A DNA stretch of 64,000 nucleotides from Candidatus Peribacteria bacterium (GCA_023245865.1 JAHFJN010000001.1:1-64000); one strand, 5' to 3'; shown: positions 1 through 10,825, counted from the stretch's first letter. The notes: generated from the sequence alone by a model not told the origin. Translations and numbers: made by a program.

Positions 1-1
1 C

Positions 2-790
2 ACCCTCACCTCGAGTGGCACCCTCGTCTTCGAAGGCGCCGCCTCCGGCTCCTCTCTGTATCTTGGCACCTCTCTCACCGGTGCCGGTCTCTCCAGCTGC
101 TCTAACGGCACCACCTCAAAGCTCCTCTGGAACTCTACGACGGGAAGATTCAGCTGCGGCACGGACACCGACACGAACACGACGTATACCGTTGGACAAG
201 GACTGACACTCACGAGTACGGTGATCCGTCTCAATGCAACCGTCACGGGCTCTCTCGTTCAGGCCGTCACGACCCTTGCCAGCTCCGGAACCCTTGTCTT
301 CGAGGGGGCCGCTTCCGGTTCTTCTTTGTACCTTGGTACATCTCTGAATGGTGCGGGCCTCACCGACTGTGATACCGCAGGAAGTTCTAAATTACTATGG
401 GATGCAACGACCGGTCGTTTCTCCTGCGGCAGTGATCAAAACTCTGGCGGAGGGTCCTCCTTCAGTTCCGGCCAACTCCTCACCATCGGTAACGCTCGTT
501 ATCTCTCTAAAGCAGGCGGCACCGCCACCGGCGCCCTCATGGTCAACATCACCGGCGGCGTCAAATCCACCGTCGGTCTGAACGTGGTGAACACCATCTC
601 CGGCGCCATCCTCCACGCGGAAAAAACCCTCACTTCCAGCGGAACATTTGTCTTCGAGGGGGCGGCCAGTGGCTCCTCCTTGTATCTCGGTACTTCTCTC
701 CAAGGTGCCGGCCTCACCGACTGTGACACGGCAGGTTCCAGTAAACTTCTCTGGGATACGACGACCGGACGTTTCAGCTGCGGATCCGAT
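2..790 (+). repeat. Three 55-codon coding cassettes (2-166, 272-436, 626-790)
   Basis: Each unit starts TL[TA]SSGT, passes through EGAASGSSLYLGTSL and GAGL..C, and ends TTGRFSCG[TS]D. Units 2 and 3 are closer to each other (both have TDCDTAGSSKLLWD) than to unit 1 (SSCSNGTTSKLLWN). The array probably continues upstream of the window. Confidence 0.85.
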
Positions 791-2731
791 CAGGGTGGCG
801 GAGGTCTCGTCATCAAGAAAAAAACGGTTGATGAAAATTTGACAGACGATAACACTCTCCAAAATGATGATGAGCTATATTTCGCAGTAGCGGCAAACGA
901 AACCTGGGTCTATCGCTTCAGTCTCAAAACAACTACGGGCGATACCATAGCAGCTTGGAAGTTTGCAGTTGCAGCTCCGGCCAGCAGCACGTGCCAAATG
1001 ACGGTAACGCTGATCGAAAATAACGTGGCCCCACAAAATGGAAACTCTTCGACGTGTGGAGCCGCCGTCAGTATCTCACCAGCAACAACCACGGACGAGA
1101 CAGTAGAGGTGTTTGGTTCAATTAAAACAGCGGGCACGGCGGGAAGTGGCTCGCTGCAGTGGGCACAGAATGCTGTACAAATGGGCATGACCAATACGGT
1201 TTATGCCGGCAGTATGCTCACCGCATTCAAGACGGTCGGCTCCGACCTTGCTGAAGTCTATCAAACGCGCGAAGCAAATCTGCTCCCGGGGATGGTTGTC
1301 GCACTGGACTCTACGCTCACAGCGGGCGTGAAAATGAGCGCCGTTGCGAATGATCCGCATATTCTCGGTGTGCTTTCGACAAAACCTGCTCTCGTGATCG
1401 GTGGTGATGATCTTGAAGGGGGTCCCGGACTTCCCGTCTTCGTTGCCCTTTCGGGCCGAGTCCCTGTCATGGTGAGCACCGAGAACGGTGCCATCCGCCC
1501 CGGAGATTTCCTCACATCTTCCTCTAAAAAAGGTATCGCGATGCGTGCGACGCGCGTGGGGGCTCCTGTCATCGGGCAGGCGATGACGGGTTACGACGGC
1601 GAAGAGGTTGGAGTAGTCACCATCTTCATCAAGAACACATCTCTTGCCATCGATCCGTCGATCGAACCGTTGACTGGTTCCGGAACCCCTCTCGCATCCT
1701 CTGGCAGCGTTCTTCCCATATCCAATCATTCAGGTTCATTCGTGGATATGGTTAGCGCGGAAGTAACAAAGCAGATTGATGCGTTCAAGATTCAATGGAT
1801 AAGCGAGCAACGAGCAACGAGCAACGAGCAACCGGTACTGTCCGGCTCACAGCTCGAAGCGGATACCCTCTCCCTCGAACACACCCTCACTGTCGGCACC
1901 GACGCGCGCATCGCCGGCGATCTCCATGTGGAAGGTTCGTTCGTGATCAGTGATCTGATTGTTCCCGGGGCACTCCACATCGATCAACTCGGCACGCATG
2001 TGACGGGCCTCCTCGCGGCTGACACGCTCACGATTTCTTCCGGCGCGCTCATCCACGGCACCCTCACGCTCGGCGGCGACGTGAATCTCGAAAATGGATC
2101 CGTGCGGTTTGGCAGCGGTACCGTCACGCTCGATCACCTCATCGCGCGCGAATCGCTCTTCGTCCTTGGAAACATTACTATTCAAGGGCTCGCCACATTC
2201 CTCGGTGATGTCGCGGTGCATGGAGAGCTCAGCGTCTCCCCCAAGCAAGCGGGCTTCGCGGTGATCCCATCATCCGAGACATCTGTCACCGTTCTCTTCG
2301 GAACAGGATTCCGCCTGACCCCCGTCGTCACAGCATCGCCGGACACTCCCATTCTCTATGCCGTATCACAGACGACACAGACAGGATTCGTCATTCATCT
2401 TGCCGCACCGAACAGCGAACCCGTTCGCTTCAGCTGGCACGCCCTCAGCACGGAGATTTTGTCTTCTTCCTCCCTGCCCCTCCGTAGCTCCGAAGGAGCG
2501 GAGGGGGGTCAATCGTCAGAACCCATTCTCAGTGATGTCGGTTCGAGCTCTAGCGAGAACAGTGTCACCCTGAGCACAGTCGAAGGGTCATCTGAATCTT
2601 CGTCTTCCTCCATCTCCTCTCTTTCCTCTTCTGAGCAATCTTCCTCATCCCAAGAATCCCTTGCCTCGGCGCAGTCCTCAGATGAAGCCGGGTCAGAATC
2701 CCTCTCATCTGCATCTTCATCTGCGGAGTAA
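2..2731 (+). CDS. Large repeat-bearing surface/fibre-like protein, 5' end outside window
   Basis: The frame is open from base 2, so the N-terminus lies upstream; the GTG at 221 is only an internal codon. The order seen is: three copies of a 55-residue cassette (motifs VFEGAASGSSLYLGTSL, LLWD.TTGRFSCG); a region with DLAEVY and LSGRVPV.VSTENG.I.PGD, typical of tail-fibre or S74-type proteins common in CPR genomes; a run of short beta repeats resembling bactofilin or polymer-forming modules (SGALIHGTLTLGGDV); a final beta domain (TGF.IHLAAPNSEPVRFSWHAL) that resembles H-type-lectin or fibre knobs; and a Ser-rich tail. No sortase motif or C-terminal membrane segment is visible. Two dispersed palindromic repeats and a 7-base tandem repeat lie inside the frame. 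A surface adhesin or pilus-like role is inferred only. Confidence 0.8.
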   Translation, partial: TLTSSGTLVFEGAASGSSLYLGTSLTGAGLSSCSNGTTSKLLWNSTTGRFSCGTDTDTNTTYTVGQGLTLTSTVIRLNATVTGSLVQAVTTLASSGTLVFEGAASGSSLYLGTSLNGAGLTDCDTAGSSKLLWDATTGRFSCGSDQNSGGGSSFSSGQLLTIGNARYLSKAGGTATGALMVNITGGVKSTVGLNVVNTISGAILHAEKTLTSSGTFVFEGAASGSSLYLGTSLQGAGLTDCDTAGSSKLLWDTTTGRFSCGSDQGGGGLVIKKKTVDENLTDDNTLQNDDELYFAVAANETWVYRFSLKTTTGDTIAAWKFAVAAPASSTCQMTVTLIENNVAPQNGNSSTCGAAVSISPATTTDETVEVFGSIKTAGTAGSGSLQWAQNAVQMGMTNTVYAGSMLTAFKTVGSDLAEVYQTREANLLPGMVVALDSTLTAGVKMSAVANDPHILGVLSTKPALVIGGDDLEGGPGLPVFVALSGRVPVMVSTENGAIRPGDFLTSSSKKGIAMRATRVGAPVIGQAMTGYDGEEVGVVTIFIKNTSLAIDPSIEPLTGSGTPLASSGSVLPISNHSGSFVDMVSAEVTKQIDAFKIQWISEQRATSNEQPVLSGSQLEADTLSLEHTLTVGTDARIAGDLHVEGSFVISDLIVPGALHIDQLGTHVTGLLAADTLTISSGALIHGTLTLGGDVNLENGSVRFGSGTVTLDHLIARESLFVLGNITIQGLATFLGDVAVHGELSVSPKQAGFAVIPSSETSVTVLFGTGFRLTPVVTASPDTPILYAVSQTTQTGFVIHLAAPNSEPVRFSWHALSTEILSSSSLPLRSSEGAEGGQSSEPILSDVGSSSSENSVTLSTVEGSSESSSSSISSLSSSEQSSSSQESLASAQSSDEAGSESLSSASSSAE
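1804..1831 (+). repeat. Tandem 7-base repeat (GAGCAAC x4) inside a coding frame
   Basis: Four exact copies of GAGCAAC follow one another, read as SEQRATSNEQP in the surface protein. Because 7 is not a multiple of 3, loss or gain of one unit would shift the frame. Confidence 0.9.
2477..2506. repeat. Palindromic dispersed repeat inside the surface-protein gene
   Basis: CCCCTCCGtAGCTCC / GGAGCgGAGGGG form a hairpin around GAA. It is read in frame as RSSEGAEGG. A second unit, GTCACCCTGAGCACAGTCG through AAGGGTC, lies at 2564-2589 and is read as VTLSTVEGS. Confidence 0.7.
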
Positions 2732-2753
2732 CTTCATGCTATGCTCCTGATGC

Positions 2754-3164
2754 ATGAAGGCAAAAATCCTCGTTCCCGTTCTCCTCATTACTCTCGTTGC
2801 CGCTCTCGTTACGTTTGATTTAGAGCGAAGAGCTTCTCAGGTGGAACTCAAACGTGTGTCCGATCAACTTCAAGATTTGCAGAAAAACACACCCGAGCAA
2901 AATCAGCGCAGAGCCACGGACATTCTTGTACTCGTGGGTAAACACTTGCAGCTCGATGCAAGCGAAAAACCAACGGTTGCTGCCATCGTCGATGTCGAGA
3001 AGTTGCGCGCAAAAAGCGCATTTTACAAAAAGGCCAAGAACGGAGATTACCTTATCATCACCTCAAGCCGCGCGATTCTCTACGATCCGGATCGTGATGT
3101 CATTCTCGATATTGCCCCGGTGCAAATCGAGGCGGGAAGTTCCTCGCAAAGTTCTCAGCGGTAG
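2754..3164 (+). CDS. Small membrane-anchored coiled-coil protein of unknown function
   Basis: 136 residues. An N-terminal hydrophobic segment (about residues 4-20, ILVPVLLITLVAALVTF) is followed by a heptad-like helix (about 25-50, QVELKRVSDQLQDLQK) and a short alpha/beta region with YLIITSSRAILYDPDRDVI. This is a type II membrane topology with the rest probably outside the cell. The start is supported by a -10 box TATGCT (2740-2745) 8 bases before the ATG and no Shine-Dalgarno, so the mRNA is probably leaderless. It lies 15 bases before ftsH, which has its own -10. I do not recognise the family. A partner or modulator of the membrane protease next door is possible but unproven. Confidence 0.7.
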   Translation: MKAKILVPVLLITLVAALVTFDLERRASQVELKRVSDQLQDLQKNTPEQNQRRATDILVLVGKHLQLDASEKPTVAAIVDVEKLRAKSAFYKKAKNGDYLIITSSRAILYDPDRDVILDIAPVQIEAGSSSQSSQR

Positions 3165-3179
3165 GCTACACTGCCCCGC

Positions 3180-5045
3180 ATGCCGCCGTCTCCGCGCCGT
3201 TCATCGGGCAATCGCCAGCAGTGGGCCCTTAGTCTGCTGCTCTTCGTCGCGCTTCTCGGGATGTCGTTTTATTATATTTCTGCACCGCAGCGTGCGAATG
3301 ATGAACGCTTTGCAGCAGCCCACGAAGTGCCCTTGAGCCGCATCACGCAGGGGTATAAAGAGCATAGGTTCAAGGTGATCACCGTCCGCGATAACAAGGT
3401 ATTCGCTGAGTCCTCCACGGGCGCGGTCGTGCAATCGTACAAAGAAACGCTCGATACCGTGTCGCAGCTCGGGTGGAATGATCCCCTGAACCCCACCGTC
3501 GTCATGGTCGAAAATCACGAGGCGAGCAACATGCTCTATGCGGTGTTGCCCGATGTCATTTTATTCCTCCTCATTATCAGTGGCATCATCTGGCTCTTCC
3601 GGGGCATCGCGCGCAGCCAGAGCACGGCCTTGAGCTTCGGCAAATCCCGCGCGCGCATCGCCGACGCCAAGCAGGTGAAGACCCGTTTCAAAGACGTCGC
3701 GGGTGCTGAGGAAGCAAAAGAAGAACTCGTCGAGGTCGTGGATTTCCTCAAAAACCCCAAGAAGTACATGGACATCGGCGCCAAGATTCCCAAAGGTGTT
3801 CTGCTCGTTGGGCCCCCCGGGACCGGCAAAACCTTGATGGCCCGCGCGGTCGCGGGCGAGGCGGGCGTGCCGTTTTTCTCGATCGCAGGCTCCGAGTTCG
3901 TCGAGATGTTCGTCGGGGTCGGTGCGTCACGCGTGCGTGATCTCTTTGTGCGCGCCAAGCGCAATGCCCCGTGCATCATCTTCATCGATGAGATCGACGC
4001 GGTCGGTCGCCAGCGCGGAGGTGCAGGCTTCGGTGGCGGCCATGACGAGCGCGAGCAAACACTGAACCAGATCCTCACCGAAATGGACGGCTTCGAGCAG
4101 GGGACCAACGTCATCGTCATGGCCGCCACGAACCGCCCCGACGTTCTCGACGTTGCGCTGCTGCGCCCCGGTCGGTTCGACCGCCACGTCTTCCTCGACA
4201 AACCCGATCTCGACGCGCGCGAGAAAATTTTGAAAGTGCACACGGAGAACAAGCGCCTCGCGAAGGGTGCGGACTTATTCGAAATCGCCAAGCAGAGCGT
4301 CGGCCTTACAGGAGCTGATCTCGAAAACGTCATGAATGAAGCGGCGATCTTCGCCGCCAAGCGCGGACACCAAGCCCTCACCCACAAAGATCTTGTCGAT
4401 GCGCTCGAGAAGGTGACGATCGGCCCCGAGAAACGCTCGCGCAAACTGATCCAGCACGAAAAAGACATCACCGCTTACCACGAACTCGGCCATGCAATCG
4501 TCGGGCATCTCTGCAAAGAATCCGACAAGTTGCACAAGATCTCCATCGTATCGCGCGGTTCCGCGCTCGGCATCACGTGGTTCTTGCCGGAGGAAGACCG
4601 CTACACGACCAGCCGCCAAAAATTCCTCGATGAAATCTGCGGACTCCTCGGGGGCCGCGCCGCCGAACAATTGATCTTCCATGACATCACCACCGGTGCG
4701 AGTAACGACATCGAACGTGCGTCTTTGATCGCGCGCAACATGGCGATGCGCTATGGCATGGACACCGAACTCGGTCTCGTCAGTTACGGTGAAAAACAAG
4801 GATCGGGCTCGCTCGGTGCGGATCTCAGTAACATGCGCAACTATTCTGAGGAGAGCGCCCGCAAGATCGATCTCTTCGTCCGTGAAACGATCACACGCGA
4901 GTACGACCGCGCGATGGGCTTCTTGAAAATGCACGAAGCAAAGCTCCACCACCTCGCGAAGATCCTTCTCCAGAAGGAAACAATGTCCGTTGCGGAATTC
5001 ATCGCGGAGTTTGAGGACAAGCCAATAACGCCCATCGAGCCTTGA
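3180..5045 (+). CDS. ftsH: ATP-dependent zinc metalloprotease FtsH
   Basis: Membrane AAA+ protease that degrades misfolded or short-lived membrane and cytosolic proteins. At 621 residues it has the usual FtsH length. Two membrane segments (about 15-34 and 120-139) flank a small extracytoplasmic domain. Walker A GPPGTGKT is at about 211-218, Walker B IIFIDEID at about 266-273, and the arginine-bearing second region of homology ([17 protein letters not shown]) follows. The zinc site is HELGH at 434-438 rather than the common HEAGH, but both histidines and the glutamate are kept; the NDIERAS segment supplies the third ligand. A -10 box TACACT (3167-3172) sits 7 bases before the ATG, so the mRNA is probably leaderless. 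The TGA stop overlaps the -35 box of the next transcript. Confidence 0.97.
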   Translation: MPPSPRRSSGNRQQWALSLLLFVALLGMSFYYISAPQRANDERFAAAHEVPLSRITQGYKEHRFKVITVRDNKVFAESSTGAVVQSYKETLDTVSQLGWNDPLNPTVVMVENHEASNMLYAVLPDVILFLLIISGIIWLFRGIARSQSTALSFGKSRARIADAKQVKTRFKDVAGAEEAKEELVEVVDFLKNPKKYMDIGAKIPKGVLLVGPPGTGKTLMARAVAGEAGVPFFSIAGSEFVEMFVGVGASRVRDLFVRAKRNAPCIIFIDEIDAVGRQRGGAGFGGGHDEREQTLNQILTEMDGFEQGTNVIVMAATNRPDVLDVALLRPGRFDRHVFLDKPDLDAREKILKVHTENKRLAKGADLFEIAKQSVGLTGADLENVMNEAAIFAAKRGHQALTHKDLVDALEKVTIGPEKRSRKLIQHEKDITAYHELGHAIVGHLCKESDKLHKISIVSRGSALGITWFLPEEDRYTTSRQKFLDEICGLLGGRAAEQLIFHDITTGASNDIERASLIARNMAMRYGMDTELGLVSYGEKQGSGSLGADLSNMRNYSEESARKIDLFVRETITREYDRAMGFLKMHEAKLHHLAKILLQKETMSVAEFIAEFEDKPITPIEP

Positions 5046-5069
5046 CATAAATAATATTTCGCGTAAGCT
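5042..5069 (+). promoter_or_regulatory. Sigma-70-like promoter for the 68-residue gene
   Basis: TTGACA (5042-5047), a 16-base spacer and TAAGCT (5064-5069). The -35 box overlaps the ftsH stop codon. The distance to the ATG at 5180 gives a leader of about 100 bases. Confidence 0.6.
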
Positions 5070-5105
5070 GTCCCAGCGCTCTTTTACAGCACTTCGGGGT
5101 CGTTT

Positions 5106-5150
5106 GGAGTGAATCGAACACAAGCCTAGTGGACTAGGCAGGTTCATTCC
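5106..5150 (+). promoter_or_regulatory. Hairpin in the 5' leader of the 68-residue gene
   Basis: Outer stem GGAGTGAA (5106-5113) pairs with TTCATTCC (5143-5150, one G-T pair); inner stem GCCTAG (5124-5129) pairs with CTAGGC (5134-5139) around TGGA. It sits about 30 bases before the start codon and could regulate translation or stabilise the mRNA. Confidence 0.55.
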
Positions 5151-5179
5151 AATGTGCCCCCAACGGAGATGAAGGTGTA

Positions 5180-5386
5180 ATGGGAATCAGTAGAATCAGT
5201 GAAGAATTGCCTGAGCCGGTCCTGCGGTCGCACGTGATCCTGGTGCTGCATGAGAAGCAGCTTCATGGAAAGCTCGATCGGTACCTCAGCGCCGCATACG
5301 TGGCACTGTTTGAGTATCGAATGGATTTGTCCGAAGCTGCACGCTACGTGCAGATTTTTGGACAGTCTGTCCCGATTCAGGTTTGA
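5180..5386 (+). CDS. Small soluble protein of unknown function
   Basis: 68 residues, mostly helical with no membrane segment (SHVILVLHEKQLHGKLDRYL, SEAARYVQIFGQSVPIQ). It has unusually complete expression signals for this window: a consensus-like promoter, a structured leader, a purine-rich stretch (GGAGATGAAGG) before the ATG, and a strong terminator 30 bases after the stop. The helix pattern around SEAARYVQIF could be a small DNA- or RNA-binding fold, but no family is recognised. The dedicated signals argue that this is a real and well expressed gene. Confidence 0.65.
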   Translation: MGISRISEELPEPVLRSHVILVLHEKQLHGKLDRYLSAAYVALFEYRMDLSEAARYVQIFGQSVPIQV

Positions 5387-5416
5387 ACTGGAAGGGGTGG
5401 AGAAATTGGGGCTTTT

Positions 5417-5453
5417 GGAGACCGCCGCCTCGCGCGTCGGTCTCCTTTTTTTT
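5417..5453 (+). terminator. Rho-independent terminator
   Basis: GGAGACCG (5417-5424) pairs with CGGTCTCC (5438-5445), followed by eight T. It ends the 68-residue gene's transcript. Confidence 0.9.
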
Positions 5454-5522
5454 GTTCACTCTATGGTATTGGCTTCATTCTCGATTGCTTGCTACACTTT
5501 GATCCCTCGGTTTTTTCTCTGT

Positions 5523-5609
5523 GCCGTGGTGGCGGAATTGGCAGACGCGCACGCTTGAGGGGCGTGTATCCGTAAGGATGTGGAGGTTCGAGCCCTCTCC
5601 ACGGCACCA
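5523..5609 (+). tRNA. tRNA-Leu (anticodon GAG)
   Basis: Acceptor GCCGTGG pairs with CCACGGC, with discriminator A and encoded CCA. The anticodon stem CACGC/GCGTG encloses the loop TTGAGGG, giving anticodon GAG. A long variable arm (about 15 bases) and the GGTTCGAGCC T-arm fit a class II leucine tRNA of 87 bases. A -10-like TACACT (5493-5498) lies about 25 bases upstream. Confidence 0.95.
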
Positions 5610-5690
5610 TCTCTCACTCGGACGTATTCAAATCCGCGAACGGGCGAGAAAAACATAGGATACCCCTCTATTTTGCGCTACACTTGACCA

Positions 5691-6935
5691 ATGAACCATC
5701 AACCGGAGCAAGGGCAAGGCGGTTTTCACGCGCTCGGCATCCAGCCGCGTCTTCTGCAGATCCTTGATCGGCTAAAGTTTACGGTACCCACTCCCATTCA
5801 GCACCAGGCGATTCCACTGGGACTGCAGGGTAAAGACATTATCGGTATCGCCCAGACCGGCACGGGTAAAACGCTCGCATTTGGAATTCCACTCCTCGAG
5901 AAACTGATCAAAGGCCCGGGCCGTGCCCTCATCGTCGCCCCCACACGCGAGCTTGCCGCGCAAATCGAGGAAGCCTTGCTGCCCTTCTGTACCCCCTTCA
6001 ACATTCACACTGCGGTCTTCGTCGGGGGCGCCTCCATGGAACGCCAGCGCCAGATGCTCAAGCGAAACCCTCGGATTCTCGTCGCGACACCCGGCCGTCT
6101 CAATGATCACCTCGAACGCGGGACCGTGAGCTTACGTGAAGTCGCGGTGCTCGTGCTCGACGAGGCCGATCGCATGCTTGACATGGGCTTCAAGCCGCAG
6201 ATCGAGCGGATCCTCCGCCATGTTCCAAAAGTAAGGCAGACGATGCTCTTTTCAGCAACCATGCCCGCAGACATCGTCCGCTTAGCCTCCGCGCACATGC
6301 AGCTGCCGCTGCGGGTGGAAGTCGCACCGCCGGGAACCGCGGCGACGCGCGTGGAGCAGGAGGTCTTCATTGTGCGCAAAGAAGAGAAGATCCAACTCCT
6401 GCAAAAATTACTCTCAGAGTACGACGGCAGTGTTCTCGTATTTTCCCGTACCAAGCACGGTGCCAAGAAGATGACGCGCGCGGTCGCGGCAATGGGGCAC
6501 AAGGTCGCGGAGATTCACGCGAACAGGTCCCTCAGTCAGCGGCGCGAAGCGCTCGATGGGTTCAAATCCGGCCGCTATCGTATCCTCATCGCCACCGACA
6601 TCGCCGCGCGCGGTATCGACGTCACCGGTATCGAGCTCGTCATCAATTACGATCTCCCCGATGCTGCAGGTGACTACGTTCACCGCATCGGCCGCACGGG
6701 CAGAGCTGGCAGAGAGGGACGTGCGATCTCGTTTGCATGCCCCGATCAAACACGCGATGTGCGCGACATCGAACGCTTGATCCGTGCGACGCTCCAAAAA
6801 AAGACGTATACTGGAACCCATGAAGCGCTCGGACGTCCGCTGGTACCACCGCCTGTTCGAAGTCAGCATGATCATCAAGGGCATCGACGGGGTGCTCGAA
6901 CTCATCGGCGGCCTGGCCCTCACCGTCGTCACTAA
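5691..6935 (+). CDS. DEAD-box ATP-dependent RNA helicase (RhlE-like)
   Basis: RNA helicase for ribosome assembly or RNA turnover. 414 residues. Q-motif region F.ALGIQPRLLQIL, motif I AQTGTGKT (about 54-61), Ia PTRELAAQI, II DEAD (about 157-160), III SAT, V ATDIAARGID, VI HRIGRTGRAGR (about 331-341). A -10 box TACACT (5679-5684) is 6 bases before the ATG and there is no Shine-Dalgarno. The last ~39 residues (from HEALGRPLVPPP to HRRGARTHRRPGPHRRH) overlap, in another frame, the next gene, which starts at 6820. This basic, Pro/His/Arg-rich tail looks like read-through into the neighbour rather than a conserved domain, so the original stop may have been lost. Confidence 0.93.
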   Translation: MNHQPEQGQGGFHALGIQPRLLQILDRLKFTVPTPIQHQAIPLGLQGKDIIGIAQTGTGKTLAFGIPLLEKLIKGPGRALIVAPTRELAAQIEEALLPFCTPFNIHTAVFVGGASMERQRQMLKRNPRILVATPGRLNDHLERGTVSLREVAVLVLDEADRMLDMGFKPQIERILRHVPKVRQTMLFSATMPADIVRLASAHMQLPLRVEVAPPGTAATRVEQEVFIVRKEEKIQLLQKLLSEYDGSVLVFSRTKHGAKKMTRAVAAMGHKVAEIHANRSLSQRREALDGFKSGRYRILIATDIAARGIDVTGIELVINYDLPDAAGDYVHRIGRTGRAGREGRAISFACPDQTRDVRDIERLIRATLQKKTYTGTHEALGRPLVPPPVRSQHDHQGHRRGARTHRRPGPHRRH

Positions 6936-7314
6936 AGCGCAATTGAGCTCCTGGGTGGAGCTGCTCATGGAGCACGAACTTTCCCAAGATCCGGGCGATC
7001 GTTTCGCGCGCGCCCTCATTGTGTTTGTCCAAGGACTGCCTCTCGATGCAAAACTCTATGCCACGGTGTATCTTCTCACGCACGGTCTCATAAAAATCTT
7101 CCTCGTATATAATCTCTTGCGTGAGCGTCTCTGGGCCTTTCCATGGGGCATGGCATTCCTCGGAGCTTTCACGCTGTACCAGCTCTATCGCATGAGTCAC
7201 CACTTCTCAAACGCCCTGCTCTTCTTCACTGCCCTCGACATCGTCATCATCGCATTCATCTACAACGAATACAAACTGCGGAAGAGGGGACTCGTGAAAG
7301 ATGTATTTGCATGA
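6820..7314 (+). CDS. DUF2127-like integral membrane protein
   Basis: 164 residues with about four hydrophobic segments. The N-terminal motif RLFEVSMIIKGIDGVLELIG and the GMAFLGAFTLYQLYR and ALDIVIIAFIYNEY segments resemble the DUF2127 membrane family of unknown function. The ATG at 6820 is chosen over an in-frame codon at 6784 because TATACT (6807-6812) stands 7 bases before it. The gene therefore starts 116 bases inside the DEAD-box frame with its own promoter. Confidence 0.75.
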   Translation: MKRSDVRWYHRLFEVSMIIKGIDGVLELIGGLALTVVTKAQLSSWVELLMEHELSQDPGDRFARALIVFVQGLPLDAKLYATVYLLTHGLIKIFLVYNLLRERLWAFPWGMAFLGAFTLYQLYRMSHHFSNALLFFTALDIVIIAFIYNEYKLRKRGLVKDVFA

Positions 7315-7348
7315 AGGGGTGGAAGGTATACGCTGAGACCCTTTCTCT

Positions 7349-8569
7349 ATGGGTCGAAAGAGTCAATACGATATCCTCGGCGTATCTTCGCAGAAATCCG
7401 GCGTCCATCGTGCTGTCCGTACCTTTGATCCGGGCATTTATCCTGATGCATTTTGCAAAATACTCGAAGACCATCTCGGAGGAGATCCCGACTATTGCAA
7501 TGTCATTCATGCCGATACTGCCGGAACCAAAGCCTCTCTTGCCTATCTGTATGCAAAAGTTACCGGTGATCTCAAGGCGATTCTCCAATTGCCATCCAAT
7601 TCCTTGGAAATGAATTTTGGGGACGTCGAATGCATCGGTGCAACGGGCGAGTACCCAATTCTTGTATCGAGCACGATCGGTCGCAACAAGAAAAAATTCA
7701 CCGATGAATATTTACAGCCTCTTCTCAAAGGCACGGAAGTCCATCTTCAGAAGCTTCGCGAGCTCGGCATGAAGGTTTATTCGGGTGGAGGGGAAACTGC
7801 GGATGTAGGAGATCTTGTGCGCGCTGTCGATATCGGCCATACGATTGTTACGCGTATGCCGCGCAAAGATGTTATCAGAATCAATATCCAACCAGGAGAT
7901 GCCATCGTGGCGCTGGCGTCTGACGGGCAAGCGTTGTATGAAAATGAACCCAATAGCGGACTTGCCAGCAACGGCTATACGCTTGCGAGACATGGCGTCC
8001 TTGATGCGCGGTACGGCAAAAAATACCCCGAAACATTCGATACGGATTTACCCGCAAGGAAAGTTTATCGCGGTTCTCTGCTGTTGACCGACGAGTATCC
8101 GGGTCTTCCACTCACCGTGGGTCAGGCGCTACTTTCTCCGACACGTTCGATGGCCCCCGTGTTGCGATCAATTCTTGAGAATCGTGAGGGTATTCATGGC
8201 ATTATTCACAACACAGGAGGCGCACACGAAAAGGTCAACGGCTTCCTGCCGGGTTCTTCAAATTATCGCAAGAGCGGACCGAAAATCCAAGTGGTCAAAG
8301 ACAATCTCTTTAGGATTCCTCCTGTTTTTACGATGATCAAACGCGAATCCAACACCACATGGCACGAAATGTTCCAAGTATTCAATTGCGGTGCACTCAT
8401 GGAATTGTACGTCACCCCCGATCGTGTCGATGACATTGTTGCTTCTGCCGCTGCATTTGGAATCGCGGCTCGTCAGATCGGAGAATGTTATAAAGCCGAG
8501 AAATCCGGTGTCACCATTCGCAGTCCGTTTGGAACATTTACCTATCCGGTTCGAAAGAGAGCTGCGTGA
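7349..8569 (+). CDS. purM: Phosphoribosylformylglycinamidine cyclo-ligase (AIR synthetase), long form
   Basis: Catalyses ATP-dependent ring closure of FGAM to AIR in purine synthesis. 406 residues, longer than the common ~345-residue PurM and like the ~390-residue form I recall from Bacteroidetes. Landmarks are QYDILGVSSQKSGVH, DTAGTKASLAYLY, IGATGEYPILVSSTIGRNK, YSGGGETADVGDLVR (nucleotide-binding Gly-rich loop), LASNGYTLARHGVL, and NTGGAHEKVNGFLP in the second half. A -10-like TATACG (7327-7332) lies 16 bases before the ATG. No other pur gene is present in the window, which is odd for a pathway enzyme and may mean salvage-linked use or transfer. Confidence 0.85.
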   Translation: MGRKSQYDILGVSSQKSGVHRAVRTFDPGIYPDAFCKILEDHLGGDPDYCNVIHADTAGTKASLAYLYAKVTGDLKAILQLPSNSLEMNFGDVECIGATGEYPILVSSTIGRNKKKFTDEYLQPLLKGTEVHLQKLRELGMKVYSGGGETADVGDLVRAVDIGHTIVTRMPRKDVIRINIQPGDAIVALASDGQALYENEPNSGLASNGYTLARHGVLDARYGKKYPETFDTDLPARKVYRGSLLLTDEYPGLPLTVGQALLSPTRSMAPVLRSILENREGIHGIIHNTGGAHEKVNGFLPGSSNYRKSGPKIQVVKDNLFRIPPVFTMIKRESNTTWHEMFQVFNCGALMELYVTPDRVDDIVASAAAFGIAARQIGECYKAEKSGVTIRSPFGTFTYPVRKRAA

Positions 8570-8587
8570 TCTTTTTTGCTTATTATC

Positions 8588-8603
8588 AGTATACTAGTAT
8601 ACT
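8588..8603. repeat. Palindrome AGTATACTAGTATACT between converging genes
   Basis: Perfect 16-base palindrome between the ends of purM and ligA. The same core occurs at 48684-48703, also between converging gene ends. Each arm contains TATACT, the -10 sequence used elsewhere in the window. Confidence 0.85.
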
Positions 8604-8620
8604 AACCATTAAGCGGCTTG

Positions 8621-10825
<2,205 letters not shown>

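Noticed and set aside
1..790. CRISPR-like array at the window start
   Set aside because: The repeated blocks are ~165 bases, coding, and have no regular short spacers.
1118..1729. Long minus-strand open frame (203 codons) opposite the surface-protein gene
   Set aside because: It lies wholly antisense to a frame with clear domains, has Arg/His-rich shadow composition and no start signals.
8588..8603. Palindrome as a phage attachment or integration site
   Set aside because: No integrase, no tRNA gene next to it and no sign of an inserted element between the two copies, which lie 40 kb apart among core genes.
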